Counted from the first letter of the stretch, positions 44,521-54,152 are shown. The stretch: 64,000 nt of DNA from Actinoallomurus sp040655075 (GCF_040655075.1 NZ_JBFAJC010000017.1:140474-204473); one strand, 5' to 3'. A program made the numbers and translations. The notes: generated by a model from the letters alone, not told the origin.

Positions 44521-45438
44521 TCAGCGGTGGGCCGTTGCGATGAGGCGTCGCAGTGCGGCGTGGGCGGGTGGGCCCCATGTTGGTTTGCCGCCGGGCCGGC
44601 CGTGGACGCCGGCGTCTCCGATGAGGATGCCGCTGAGGGCGCGTCCCACCGCCCATCCGCGGGCGCGGCGCAGGGTCGCGGCGTCCGGGGCGGGTTGGTA
44701 GGCGGCATGGAGGCGGTCGGCGGCGCCGTCCGGCAGCAGAATCCAGGCGGCGGCGAGGTCGCTGGCCGGGTCGCCTGCGAAGAGGTCACCGAAGTCGATC
44801 ACGCCGCAGATGGTGCCGTCCGCGGTGAGGACGTTGGCCGGATGCAGGTCGCCGTGGAGCCAAAGTGCCGGGCCGGCCCAGTCGGGCGCGGCGGCGGCGT
44901 CTTCCCAGACCGCGCGGACGGCGTCAGGGTCAGGGATCAACCCCAGCTCGGTGGCCGAGGCGAGCTGCTTGGCGAAACCCTCGGAGTGGTCGGCCAGCGG
45001 CCCTCCGCGGCCCCGACCGGTGGGTGCCTGCTCGGGGGCGGGTTGGTGCAAAGCCGTCAGGAAGGCGGCCAAGGCGTCGGCGGCCTCCGCGGCGCGTGCG
45101 ACGGGGGCGCGGTCGGCGGGCTCGCCCGGCACCCACGTGGTGACGATCCACGGTCGCGGAAACAGAGCGGAGGGCTCGCCGAGGCGTTGCGGGACGGGAA
45201 TCGGCAGCGGAAGGCGCGGGGCAAGGGCGGGCAGCCAGGTGTGCTCCTTGCGCAGCAGCGCGTCCGCGGACTGCGTCGCCCAGGGCAACCGGACGGCGAG
45301 GTCGTCGCCGAGCCGCCACAGCTGATTGTCCCAGCCACGCGCGCCGAGCCTCACCGGGTAATCGGCCAGGTCGGGGTGCTGGTCGCGCAGCAGATCCCGG
45401 ACCAACTCCGCGGTGATCTCGATCTCGGTGTGGGTCAT
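44521..45438 (-). CDS. Aminoglycoside-phosphotransferase-family kinase
   Basis: This 305-residue protein has the APH fold: a nucleotide-binding front (YPVRLGARGWDNQLWRLGDD), the catalytic loop LWLHGDLHPANVL and the metal-binding VIDFGDLFAGDPASDLA. The family includes antibiotic kinases, but also sugar and choline kinases, and most genomic members are not resistance genes. The ATG at 45438 is used; the frame is open upstream but gives no better N terminus. The ribosome site is weak. It stands alone between the tRNA cluster and the GH67-like gene, on the same strand as the latter, 64 bp downstream. The substrate is unknown. Confidence 0.88.
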   Translation of the reverse strand: MTHTEIEITAELVRDLLRDQHPDLADYPVRLGARGWDNQLWRLGDDLAVRLPWATQSADALLRKEHTWLPALAPRLPLPIPVPQRLGEPSALFPRPWIVTTWVPGEPADRAPVARAAEAADALAAFLTALHQPAPEQAPTGRGRGGPLADHSEGFAKQLASATELGLIPDPDAVRAVWEDAAAAPDWAGPALWLHGDLHPANVLTADGTICGVIDFGDLFAGDPASDLAAAWILLPDGAADRLHAAYQPAPDAATLRRARGWAVGRALSGILIGDAGVHGRPGGKPTWGPPAHAALRRLIATAHR

Positions 45439-45502
45439 GCGGAGCAACGGTAGTTCACCACTTCGAGACGCCGGTGAGGGCGAGGCGTAGCCGGCTGAAT
45501 TG

Positions 45503-48500
45503 CTACGCGTGGTTCCGGCGCCTGGCCGACCGGCCGGCGGCGACCAGGCCGCCGACCGCGACCAGTGTGCCGCCCGCGGCGGTGACCAGCTTGGGCAGCC
45601 ACGGTGGGACGTCCAGGAAGCCGGTGACGCCGAGGATCCGGTGCATGCCCCAGGGCAGCAGCGCCATCTGGTCGTTCCACGCGGCCAGCGAGGTCTCCAT
45701 CCCGGCTGCCCAGAGAATGACACCGAGCAGGGCGAGCGGGGCGCCGGCGGCGGCGAGGACCGGTGCGGCGGTGGATCGGGCGCCGAGTGCGCGCAGCGCG
45801 AGGTAGGCGGCGACCGGTACCCAGAGGAAGGCCGCGAAGGCGACGGTGATGTACACCGACCGCGCCTGCGGCCGGGTCCAGAAGTCGTACCAGTATCGGC
45901 CTGGTCCGCGCTCGGCCAGGGCGCCGAGCAGTATCAGGGTGCGCACGACGGCGGCTCCGCCGACGGCGGCGTACAGGCCGAACCGGTCGTGGCCGCGCAG
46001 CAGCACGCGCAGCACGGCGGCGAAGGCTCCCCACCCGCCGAGGGTGATCAGCAGGTGGGCGGGGGAGGCGAACCAGCTGTAGCCGGCCTGGCTGAGCACC
46101 AGTGCCGCTGCGGGCAGGGCCCACACCAGCACCCGGTCCAGGGTGGTGGGCGGCGGGCCGAGGTCACCCACGCGCCACGGTCTCGTGGCGCCGAGCCACA
46201 GCGCCCGTAGGGCCGCGGCGCCGGGCGGGCACCGACGGCGGGTCAGCGCCCGCAGCAGCCGCTGCCCGGCCGAGGTGCCCAGGGCCAGCGCGGCGATGAG
46301 GACGACCAGCAGGGCGCGGGCGAGCCAGGCCATCGCCAGGTTCCGTTCCGCGCGGGCCAGCCCGATGTCGGCCGCCGGGAACCGGTACGGCGGCAGGTCG
46401 ACGTTGCCGGTGTATCGCCGCAGGTGCTCGTCGCGCGCCGCGGTGTACCGGGACCGGGCGGCCAGCCACTGCGTACGGGCGTCCGCCGACCCGGTGTCCA
46501 GCCACTGCGCGTACCGCAGGAACATGGCCCGATACGCGGCCAGCGTGTCGAACAGGTCGACCTCATAGTCCAGGGCGTCGGCGAAGGACTGGCGTTGCGC
46601 CGGGTCGCGCCAGGTGGCGGGGTCGGTCGCGGCGAGCAGGCCGCGCATCCGCCGCGCCGTGGCGGTCGCCTCATCGCCCTCCCGGATCGCCTCGTCCAGG
46701 TGGTCCCGGCTCACCGCGTAGATGCTGTCGAGCACCGCGCTGTCGCCGGTGACGATGTCCCACTCGAAGATCCACATCATCGGCGGGGGTTCCAGGCCGA
46801 GCGCCTTGACCGTGCGCTGCGCGTACGGTCCGACGTAGAGGCCCTTGGTGATCGCCTGGCGGGACAGCGCCAGCACCTGGCTTATCGCCCGCACGGTGGA
46901 CGGATCGGTGCTGAACGTCTGGCGGATCCAGTCCGCGGACAGTTGCGCCGGGTCGGCGTCCGGGTCGGCGGCCAGCCGCGCCGCGGTGTGGACGTTCAGG
47001 TCGAACATCTGCCAGAAACCGGCGCGCAGGTAGAGGGTGCGCGGTCCGGCGCGCAGCGGTCCGCCCATCTGGGACCAGGTCCAGATGCCCTCGATGTGCG
47101 GGTTGGCGGCCAGCAGGGTGCGCAGCGCCTCCTGGTGCAGCGTGGTCAGGTCGTTGGGCAGCGACCCGAATCCCTCGAACTCCCGCCGTGCCTGGAGTTC
47201 CACGATCCGCCGCTGCTCGCCGACCTTCAGCGTGCCGTTGAACGGAAGGTAGCTGTAGTAGTCGCCGAGGCAGTACTTGGTCGACACGATCAGGTGCGGG
47301 TCGTCGATGCCGCCGAGCACCTGCTCGTATCGCCGCGGGTTGGTGTGCAGGTCGCCGATGGAGCCGATGCCGATGGTCCAGGTGCGGAAGATGATGTCCC
47401 GGCCGCCCTCGCCGGCGACCGCGAGCATTGCGCGCAGCATGGCGCGTACCGATGCCGGAGTCTTCACCGCGATCCGCGAGGTGTAGTCCCAGCCCGGGAA
47501 CCGGTACGCGGCGCCGCCCTCGCCGACCCTGATCACCAGCCCGTCCGCGTACGGCAGCGCGGTGAACAGCTCGCGCAGCCCGGCCTGGTACACCGCCCAG
47601 AGTCGAGCGTCGCCGGTCGCCAGGCCGCCGAAACGCCGCTGGAGGTACCGCTGCAGCGGCGGCGACAGCGCCAGCATGTCGGTCGCGAAGTAGACCTTCA
47701 TCCCCGCGTCGTGCGCGTACCGCCAGACCGGGCCGAACGCGGCGACCATCGCCTTCGCGCGGGCGATGTGGCTGTCCCCGGCCGGGTACACCTGATGTCC
47801 GTCGCCGACGCCGGCGAAGGTGACGTACTCCAGGAAGCCGGGCACCACCACGCCGTTGTAGCCTTCGGCGAGCCCGCGGTCGACCAGCTGCCGGAACTGC
47901 GCCGCGATCCGGGCGACGGCCGCCGTGTCCACATAGGGCGGTCCGGCGAGGACGGCCGGCCCGACCACGTCGGTGTTGAGTGAGTAGTCGTCGCTCGCGA
48001 CGAACCCGGCCGGGTCGTCGGGCAGCCCGACCGACCCGGTGTCCAGCAGCCGCAGGCCCAACCGGGGCGCGATGCGCCTGTCGTTCTGGCCGGCCGGCAG
48101 TATGTTCTCGCCGGAACGGATCCGGTCGGCCACCGCGTACAGCCCGGTCGCGGCACCGGCCGGGTGCGTCGCCCGCAGCACCAGGTCGGCAGCGGTGCGG
48201 GTCAGCCGGTACGCCTCGTCGAACGCGCCGCCGGCGCCACCGGACAGCTCGACTCGCAACACCGCCCCGCGCGCCGCCACCGGCCCGGTGACGATGGTGG
48301 GGCGTGCCTCGCCCCGGCTGACCAGCGCATCGGCCACGGCTCGCGCGGCCAGCCGTACCGGGAGCTCGTCGGGGGCGACGATCTGGGTGATCGGCGGCGC
48401 GGCCGCCACCCCGCGCGGGGCCGCCGCGGTCAGATCTTCGCGTGGTACGTCGGCCGGTTTGAACGACAGCCCGAGCGTGGCGCCGACCTGATAGGCGACC

Positions 48501-48598
48501 GCGGCACCGATGCCGAGCAGACCGGCCACGGTGGCGGCCACCACCCAAGGGCGCGTGCCGCGCGCGGCAGTCGTATGCCGGTCGGGGACCACGCGCAC
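45503..48598 (-). CDS. Membrane-anchored GH67-like (alpha-glucuronidase-type) protein
   Basis: This 1031-residue protein has one helix near residues 19-36. An extracellular part follows, starting with a domain like the N terminus of GH67/GH115 enzymes (PVRLAARAVADALVSRG, AAGATGLYAVADRI). A TIM-barrel-like core comes next (APRLGLRLLDTG, EGYNGVVVPGFLEYVTFAG, PHLIVSTKYCLGDYYSYLPF, ANPHIEGIWTWSQMGGP). A helical domain leads into about seven transmembrane helices (from about 765 to 1022) and a basic tail. Known alpha-glucuronidases are soluble, so the C-terminal polytopic domain is unusual and suggests activity at the outer face of the membrane, perhaps on a cell-envelope glycan. The catalytic residues cannot be fixed by eye. 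The start GTG is at 48598. Confidence 0.65.
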   Translation of the reverse strand: MRVVPDRHTTAARGTRPWVVAATVAGLLGIGAAVAYQVGATLGLSFKPADVPREDLTAAAPRGVAAAPPITQIVAPDELPVRLAARAVADALVSRGEARPTIVTGPVAARGAVLRVELSGGAGGAFDEAYRLTRTAADLVLRATHPAGAATGLYAVADRIRSGENILPAGQNDRRIAPRLGLRLLDTGSVGLPDDPAGFVASDDYSLNTDVVGPAVLAGPPYVDTAAVARIAAQFRQLVDRGLAEGYNGVVVPGFLEYVTFAGVGDGHQVYPAGDSHIARAKAMVAAFGPVWRYAHDAGMKVYFATDMLALSPPLQRYLQRRFGGLATGDARLWAVYQAGLRELFTALPYADGLVIRVGEGGAAYRFPGWDYTSRIAVKTPASVRAMLRAMLAVAGEGGRDIIFRTWTIGIGSIGDLHTNPRRYEQVLGGIDDPHLIVSTKYCLGDYYSYLPFNGTLKVGEQRRIVELQARREFEGFGSLPNDLTTLHQEALRTLLAANPHIEGIWTWSQMGGPLRAGPRTLYLRAGFWQMFDLNVHTAARLAADPDADPAQLSADWIRQTFSTDPSTVRAISQVLALSRQAITKGLYVGPYAQRTVKALGLEPPPMMWIFEWDIVTGDSAVLDSIYAVSRDHLDEAIREGDEATATARRMRGLLAATDPATWRDPAQRQSFADALDYEVDLFDTLAAYRAMFLRYAQWLDTGSADARTQWLAARSRYTAARDEHLRRYTGNVDLPPYRFPAADIGLARAERNLAMAWLARALLVVLIAALALGTSAGQRLLRALTRRRCPPGAAALRALWLGATRPWRVGDLGPPPTTLDRVLVWALPAAALVLSQAGYSWFASPAHLLITLGGWGAFAAVLRVLLRGHDRFGLYAAVGGAAVVRTLILLGALAERGPGRYWYDFWTRPQARSVYITVAFAAFLWVPVAAYLALRALGARSTAAPVLAAAGAPLALLGVILWAAGMETSLAAWNDQMALLPWGMHRILGVTGFLDVPPWLPKLVTAAGGTLVAVGGLVAAGRSARRRNHA

Positions 48599-48675
48599 AT
48601 GTTAGGCCACCAGCCTGTCCGGCTCAGCTGGGCGCGACGTCGAACGCGACGGTGGTATGCCAAAGGAACGCAGCA

Positions 48676-49305
48676 CTAATCCTTCGACTTGTCCGCCAGG
48701 TCCTTGGCCTCGTCGTTGGAGATGAACTCCGCCGCCGCCTTGGTGCCCTTCTTGTGGTAGCGCACCGCTTCCCAGAGCGGCCCGGGAATCACGTGGATGC
48801 CGTAGTGGGCGCGGTGGTGGTTGGCGCAGAGCACCTCGAGGTTGCCGGGGGACTCCACCCACTCCTGGAAGTCCTCATCGGTTTCGAAGTGCAGGCCGAG
48901 GTGCTTCTCGATCGCCTTCGGGTCCACCTGGTTGATCTGGGAGAACTCGACGTGCGTGTGGTGCAGCTCGGGCTGCCCGTCGCAGAGCTCGTCGTCGATG
49001 ACGCACTTCCAGAGGCCCTGACGCTTCAGTCGCTCCTTGGCCTGCTCGAACAGGTGGTAGTGCGGGTCGTCCTCACGGGGATGATGGCTCGGGATGTGGG
49101 TCAGCATGTGCAGCGTCAGAGCCTGCTGGTGGGCGGCCGTGACCACGGCGGCCTTCGCGTGCGAGGCGTGCTCGCGAGCGTGCTCAGCCTTCTCCTTCAC
49201 CTTCGAGGCGGCCTTCGCCGCCTTCGGGTGGGACTGGGCCGCCTTCTTGGCACGCGTCTTGACCCGTGCCTTCTCCTTGCCGAACAACCTGCTGAACAAA
49301 CCCAT
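48676..49305 (-). CDS. HNH-type nuclease-fold protein
   Basis: This 209-residue protein has a basic, Lys/Ala-rich helical N terminus (KARVKTRAKKAAQSHPKAAK). A domain with an HNH layout follows: a CVID...LCDG pair of cysteines, HHTH, then GNLEVLCANHHRAHYG. This is the pattern of HNH nucleases that bind a metal through the two His groups. Such proteins are often phage-derived or serve in restriction. No terminase or methylase is nearby. The ATG at 49305 has only a weak ribosome site. Confidence 0.75.
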   Translation of the reverse strand: MGLFSRLFGKEKARVKTRAKKAAQSHPKAAKAASKVKEKAEHAREHASHAKAAVVTAAHQQALTLHMLTHIPSHHPREDDPHYHLFEQAKERLKRQGLWKCVIDDELCDGQPELHHTHVEFSQINQVDPKAIEKHLGLHFETDEDFQEWVESPGNLEVLCANHHRAHYGIHVIPGPLWEAVRYHKKGTKAAAEFISNDEAKDLADKSKD

Positions 49306-49616
49306 CGTGGGCTCACGTCCTCAAGTGATGTGCCACTGCCGGCAGATTCTCCTGCCCACCGCAGGCCGGTTGGCGAGCACGAACGTTATCGAGAGTCGTC
49401 GTCCTTGATCAACCGAAACACACGATTTGTGCTGCAGTGGTGACACGGGGCTCGACTCGGTCTGCCGGGCAGTGCGCCGCAAGCACTTGCTCATCCGGCG
49501 CTCCGTGCTTGACCAGCTGGGCGACATCGGGCCCAGGGCATCAAGCGGACCCGGATGCGGGGCGGACTTCGCGTTGTGCGTGCGCGGTGACCGTCCGCAC
49601 CCGTATCGTCTCACCC
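49306..49616. other. Intergenic stretch without a recognised gene
   Basis: The interval lies between the divergent HNH and YihY-like genes. Frames crossing it have no starts with ribosome sites. It presumably holds both promoters, but I could not place a convincing pair. Confidence 0.4.
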
Positions 49617-50585
49617 GTGTCTGAAGATCGGCGACATATCCGGATTGCACTGTTCCTCAGGAGGATCCTGCACGCCCAGGCGATGCGCCGGGCCATTGCC
49701 GGGCCTGAGGGCTACGCCCTGCGCGACTGGGTCATCCTGCTCCGCCGGGTGCGCGGCGAGGCGAAGGAGGACAACCTGCCGCTGATAGCCGCGGGTGTCA
49801 CCTTCTGGATCACCCTGTCGATCGTCCCGCTGACCGTCGGCGTGATCGCGGTGTGCGCGCTGGTGATCACCCCCACGCAGATCGACGAGCAGCTCGCGCC
49901 GCTGACCGACGTGCTCCCGCCGCTTCTCGGCAGGCTGCTGTCGGGCCAGGCGCGCGACGCGGCCGCAATGAGCGGCCAGGGACTCACGCTCCGGCTGATC
50001 GTCGCTCTGGCCGGCGTGCTGTGGACCTGCTCGCGCGCCTTCGAGGCGCTGATCAGCGGCCTGCACGTCGTCATCGACGAGCAGGAAACGCGTGGCTTCC
50101 TCCGCAAGAAGCTCATCGCGCTCGGGCTCGCGGCGGGCGCGCTGGTCACCGTGCTGGCGGCGTTCGCCATCGTCGCCGCCGTGCCGCACGCCCGGCTGCA
50201 CAGCGTCGACCGCGTCCTCAGCCTCGGTGTCCGCTTCATGATGCTCGCGGTGCTGACGATGGCCGGCCTGATCCTGCTGTACCGGTACGGGCCCGACCGC
50301 AAGAAGGCGGACTGGCACGCGGTGCGGTGGGGCGCGGGCATCGCGATGACGGCGTGGCTCACCATGTCGATCGCGCTGGCCGTGTACGACAGTGGGAAGA
50401 GCGGGGACAGCGCGACGTACGGCGCGCTCGCCGGGGCGGCGGCGCTGGCGAGCTGGCTGTACCTGTCGACCTACATCATCCTCTTCGGCGCCGAGGCCAA
50501 CGCGGAGATCGAGAAGGACCTCGGCCGGCGCGCCCTGCTGGGTGAGCAGCCAAAAGAACCGCAACAGCCGCTCGCATCAGCCTGA
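49617..50585 (+). CDS. YihY/BrkB-family inner membrane protein
   Basis: This 322-residue membrane protein has about six helices. The opening EDNLPLIAAGVTFWITLSIVP and the late TYGALAGAAALASWLYLSTY followed by ILFGAEANAEIE are diagnostic of the YihY (formerly BrkB, RNase BN) family. Its molecular role is not established; proposals include transport and envelope integrity. The GTG at 49617 is chosen because it gives the family N terminus; there is no ribosome site, so the transcript may be leaderless. The gene is followed after 57 bp by a regulator fragment. Confidence 0.88.
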   Translation: MSEDRRHIRIALFLRRILHAQAMRRAIAGPEGYALRDWVILLRRVRGEAKEDNLPLIAAGVTFWITLSIVPLTVGVIAVCALVITPTQIDEQLAPLTDVLPPLLGRLLSGQARDAAAMSGQGLTLRLIVALAGVLWTCSRAFEALISGLHVVIDEQETRGFLRKKLIALGLAAGALVTVLAAFAIVAAVPHARLHSVDRVLSLGVRFMMLAVLTMAGLILLYRYGPDRKKADWHAVRWGAGIAMTAWLTMSIALAVYDSGKSGDSATYGALAGAAALASWLYLSTYIILFGAEANAEIEKDLGRRALLGEQPKEPQQPLASA

Positions 50586-50642
50586 CGGACCTTTCGGCCT
50601 GGTCACCAGCGTGATCAACGAATACCATCACGCTGCACAACC

Positions 50643-50774
50643 CCAGTTCAGGCTTTCGCCGAGGCGATCAGGCAGGGCGACCCGGAGAAGGTACGGGTGG
50701 CGATGATGGAGCATCTCTCCCGCGTCAGGGATCCGCGGGTGGCCGCGTTCCCGCGCGACCATGAGGAAGGCTGA
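50643..50774 (+). pseudogene. C-terminal remnant of a GntR/FadR-type regulator
   Basis: The frame encodes AFAEAIRQGDPEKVRVAMMEH and ends at a TGA 2 bp before the gamma-glutamyltransferase start. This is the typical last helix pair of the FCD domain of FadR-group GntR regulators. The rest of the gene is missing and YihY-like sequence lies upstream. A rearrangement probably cut off a regulator that once preceded the transferase gene. Confidence 0.6.
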
Positions 50775-50776
50775 GC

Positions 50777-52549
50777 GTGTTCACCACCCGTCCTGAGCTG
50801 GCCGGCGACTTCGGCATGGTGGCGAGCACCCATTGGCTCGCGTCCGCCGCCGGGATGAGCGTCCTCGAACGCGGTGGCAACGCGTTCGACGCGGCCGTCA
50901 CCGCCGGATTCGTCCTGCAGGTCGTCGAACCCGACCTGAACGGCCCCGGCGGCGAGGTGCCGATCCTGCTGTGGAGCGAGGAGGACGGGAAGGTGTCCGC
51001 CGTGTGCGGGCAGGGCACCGCGCCCGCCGCCGCCACGATCGACCGGTTCACCGGGCTCGGTCTGGACGTCGTCCCCGGCACCGGGCTTCTCGCGGCGACG
51101 GTGCCGGGCGCGTTCGGCGGGTGGCTGCTCCTGCTGGAGCGCTGGGGGACCTGGACCCTGGCGGACGTGCTGGAGCCCGCCATCTCCTACGCCGAGCACG
51201 GGTTCCCCGTCGTTGACGGGATCGCCGCCACGATCGGCGCGGTCGCCGAGATGCTCATCGACGACTGGCCGACCTCCTCGGCCGTCTGGCTGCCGGACGG
51301 CCGGCCGCCGCGCCCCGGATCACGGCTGGCCAACCCCGGCCTGGCCGCCACCTATCGGCGGATCGTCGCGGAGGTCCGTACGGCGTCGAGCACCCGCGAA
51401 GGGCAGATCGCCGCCGCCCGCGACGCCTGGTACCGCGGGTTCGTCGCGGAGGCGATCACGAGGTTCTGCGCCGAGACCGCCTGGCGCGACAGCTCCGGAC
51501 GCGCCCACGGCGGCCTGCTGACCGGCGACGACCTCGCGTCCTGGGAGGCGACCGCCGAAGACCCGCTCGGCTATGACTACCACGGCCACACGGTCTACAA
51601 AACGGGGCCGTGGGGGCAGGGCCCGGTCTTCCTCCAGCAGCTCGCCCTGCTGTCGGGCTTCGACCTGGACGCGGCCGGGCACCTGTCCGCCGACTACGTC
51701 CACACGGTCGTCGAGTGCGCGAAGCTCGCCTTCGCCGACCGGGAGGCGTGGTACGGCGACCCGGATTTCACCGACGTGCCGATGAAGACGCTGCTCGGCG
51801 ACGCGTACAACGAGTCACGGCGTTCGCTCGTGGGCGCCACCGCGAGCCACGACCTGCGTCCGGGACGTCCGGACGGGCGCGACGCGGTGCTTCCGGCACG
51901 CGGTGAGGCGGCGATCCCGGTGACCGGGGGAGTGGGCGAGCCGACCGTCCGGGCGGACGGGCGCGTGCGCGGCGACACGTGCCATCTGGACGTGGTCGAC
52001 AGGCACGGCAACATGGTGTCCGCGACGCCCAGCGGAGGCTGGCTGCAGAGCTCGCCTCTCATCCCCGACCTCGGCTTCTGCCTCGGCACCCGGGCGCAGA
52101 TGTTCTGGCTGGAGCCCGGCCTGCCCAGCTCGCTGCGTCCCGGCGCGCGACCCCGTACGACTCTGTCGCCCTCGTTCGCGCTGCGGGACGGGCGGCCGTG
52201 GCTCGCGTTCGGGACACCGGGCGGCGACCAGCAGGACCAGTGGAGCCTGAACTTCTTCCTGTCGGTCGTCCACGGCGGGCTGAACCTCCAGGAGGCGATC
52301 GACGCGCCGACGTTCCACTCGGTCCACTTCCCGAGCTCGTTCTTTCCCCGCGAAGCACAACCCGGCGTGATGCTCATCGAGGACCGGGCCGACCCCGCGG
52401 TCGTCGCGGAACTCCGCCGGCGCGGCCACACCGTACGAACGCCGGGCCCGTGGTCGCTCGGCCGTCTCAGCGCGGTCGCGCGGGACGGCGGCTTCCTGCG
52501 GGCCGCGGCGAACCCGCGCGGCGCCCAGGGCTACGCCGTCGGCCGGTGA
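50777..52549 (+). CDS. Gamma-glutamyltransferase-family protein
   Basis: This 590-residue N-terminal-nucleophile hydrolase has an A-chain front MVASTHWLASAAGMSVLERGGNAFDAAV and, after a linker, the self-processing site RGDTCHLDVVD with Thr401 as the new N terminus and nucleophile. GFCLGTRAQMFW and FGTPGGDQQDQW follow in the small subunit. The family moves or hydrolyses gamma-glutamyl groups of glutathione-like peptides. No signal peptide is visible, so a cytoplasmic member is expected. The GTG start follows AGGAAGG. It lies directly behind a decapitated GntR regulator gene and ends in a long hairpin. Confidence 0.93.
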   Translation: MFTTRPELAGDFGMVASTHWLASAAGMSVLERGGNAFDAAVTAGFVLQVVEPDLNGPGGEVPILLWSEEDGKVSAVCGQGTAPAAATIDRFTGLGLDVVPGTGLLAATVPGAFGGWLLLLERWGTWTLADVLEPAISYAEHGFPVVDGIAATIGAVAEMLIDDWPTSSAVWLPDGRPPRPGSRLANPGLAATYRRIVAEVRTASSTREGQIAAARDAWYRGFVAEAITRFCAETAWRDSSGRAHGGLLTGDDLASWEATAEDPLGYDYHGHTVYKTGPWGQGPVFLQQLALLSGFDLDAAGHLSADYVHTVVECAKLAFADREAWYGDPDFTDVPMKTLLGDAYNESRRSLVGATASHDLRPGRPDGRDAVLPARGEAAIPVTGGVGEPTVRADGRVRGDTCHLDVVDRHGNMVSATPSGGWLQSSPLIPDLGFCLGTRAQMFWLEPGLPSSLRPGARPRTTLSPSFALRDGRPWLAFGTPGGDQQDQWSLNFFLSVVHGGLNLQEAIDAPTFHSVHFPSSFFPREAQPGVMLIEDRADPAVVAELRRRGHTVRTPGPWSLGRLSAVARDGGFLRAAANPRGAQGYAVGR

Positions 52550-52567
52550 AACCGCCGGCCGACGGCG
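52534..52567 (+). terminator. Hairpin overlapping the transferase stop
   Basis: CGCCGTCGGCCGG and CCGGCCGACGGCG form a perfect 13-bp stem with an 8-base loop containing the stop codon. It lies between convergent genes and may serve both. Confidence 0.7.
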
Positions 52568-52637
52568 TTGGTGTGTTGAAGGAGGTCGTATGAACGCGAG
52601 CTGGGGGCCAGATGCACAGCACAGGCCGGGCGGTGGT

Positions 52638-53996
52638 TCAGGCGACCTCAATCTGCACGAGAGTCTTGTCGTTCTGGAGTTCCACCTCGACCTGGATGAC
52701 GCCGGGCGGGCGGACGGGCTTGACCCCGAGGATGCAACTCCGGCCGTCCGGTGACAGCATGCGGCTGCTCACAGCCGCGATGCCGGGCTTTCTCATCAGC
52801 CACTCTCTTACAGCCTCGCACGTGCCCATATCGGCGGGGGTATACCTCTCGGAGCATCCGCCGCTGCACGTGCGGGTGGCTGTGAGCTCCACTCGTGCTC
52901 TGCCTCCACCAACGTTCTTCTCGGCCGTCCTGGTGTAGCCGCTCGGCGTTCCCAGGGCCTTGGCGATGCGAAGGTTGTCGTCGTACGCGGAGTCCGTTCT
53001 GGCAAAGAAGACGAACGCGGCCACCGCCGCGGTCATGGCTGCGACCACCGCCGCGATGGCCGGCGCGACCCAGCGGGGTCTCCGGCCCCGCGCCGCCGGT
53101 GACCCGGGTGCCGGAGCCGTGGGTGCCATGAGCGGCTGTTGGAACGGCGGCTGGTGAGGCAGTTGGGCGGGTGCGGGTTGACCGGAGCTGAGCTGCGTGA
53201 GCATCGCGTAGAGGTGGTCGATGGTCGGCCGCTGGGCGGGGTCTTTGCGGAGAAGACGGCTGACCACTGGTTCCAGGGGGCCCGCGTGCATTGCGGGCGC
53301 GGGGTCTTCGGTCGCGACGGCGACGAAGACTGCTCCAGTACTCGTACCGGTGAACGGAGGGCGGCCTTCCACGGCGGTGTAGAGGGTCGCGCCCAGTGAC
53401 CACAGGTCGGACTCGGCGGTGGCCGGCAGACCGCGTACCTGTTCGGGAGACATGAAGGCGGGCGTTCCCACGACTTTCCCCGAGCGGGTCAGGGTGTCGT
53501 CGCCGTCGACGGCGACGATGCCGAAGTCGGTCAGGACGACCCGATTGCCTTCCAGCAGAACGTTGGCGGGCTTGATGTCGCGATGAGTGATACCCGCCTG
53601 ATGTGCTGCACGAAGCGCGTCCAGCATCTGCAGGCCGATCCCGGCGACCTGCTGGGGTGCAAGCGGCCCTTGCGCTTTGAGGAGATCACCCAGGGACCCG
53701 CCGTGCACCAACTCCATGACGATCCAGGGGCGTTCGTCATCGCCGGTGACCAGATCGTGGACGGTGATGATGCCAGGGTGCTTCAGCCGCGCGGCGGCGC
53801 GCGCCTCCCGATCCAGCCGTGCGAGCCAGATCTGCCGCTGGGCGTCGTCCAGATGCTCGGGGAGCCGGAGCTCCTTGATGGCCACGTCCCGGTTCAGTTG
53901 CTCGTCGCGAGCATGCCAGACGGAGCCCATGCCGCCCTGCCCCAGCAGACCGGTCAGCCGGTACCGATGAGCAAGGACGTGGCCAAGATCTTCCAC
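52638..53996 (-). CDS. Ser/Thr protein kinase (PknB-like) with membrane anchor
   Basis: This 452-residue protein has a kinase domain (about 10-270). The glycine loop is LLGQGGMGSVW, with Lys41 in VAIKEL, catalytic HRDIKPANVLL (Asp140) and DFGI at 157. A proline-rich linker, one transmembrane helix (about 309-331) and an extracellular domain of about 120 residues with four cysteines (TCSGGC, GTCEA, SCILG) follow. The layout is that of sensor kinases, but the outside domain is not a PASTA domain and I do not recognise it. The paired cysteines suggest disulphides. The GTG start is at 53996. It is an isolated gene, convergent with the transferase. Confidence 0.93.
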   Translation of the reverse strand: MEDLGHVLAHRYRLTGLLGQGGMGSVWHARDEQLNRDVAIKELRLPEHLDDAQRQIWLARLDREARAAARLKHPGIITVHDLVTGDDERPWIVMELVHGGSLGDLLKAQGPLAPQQVAGIGLQMLDALRAAHQAGITHRDIKPANVLLEGNRVVLTDFGIVAVDGDDTLTRSGKVVGTPAFMSPEQVRGLPATAESDLWSLGATLYTAVEGRPPFTGTSTGAVFVAVATEDPAPAMHAGPLEPVVSRLLRKDPAQRPTIDHLYAMLTQLSSGQPAPAQLPHQPPFQQPLMAPTAPAPGSPAARGRRPRWVAPAIAAVVAAMTAAVAAFVFFARTDSAYDDNLRIAKALGTPSGYTRTAEKNVGGGRARVELTATRTCSGGCSERYTPADMGTCEAVREWLMRKPGIAAVSSRMLSPDGRSCILGVKPVRPPGVIQVEVELQNDKTLVQIEVA

Positions 53997-54152
53997 GTGC
54001 CGACCCTAGCCACCCCGCGACCTGGCAGACAACTGCGTCTATCAGAAAGCTCTCGTGGAACCGTTTGCGGGTGTGGCCTTTGCCCCGGTTGTTGGGTCGG
54101 CGGATGTATCGGTGGTGGACGTCGGTGGCACTGGCCGGGTCGGCCGTTCGGC

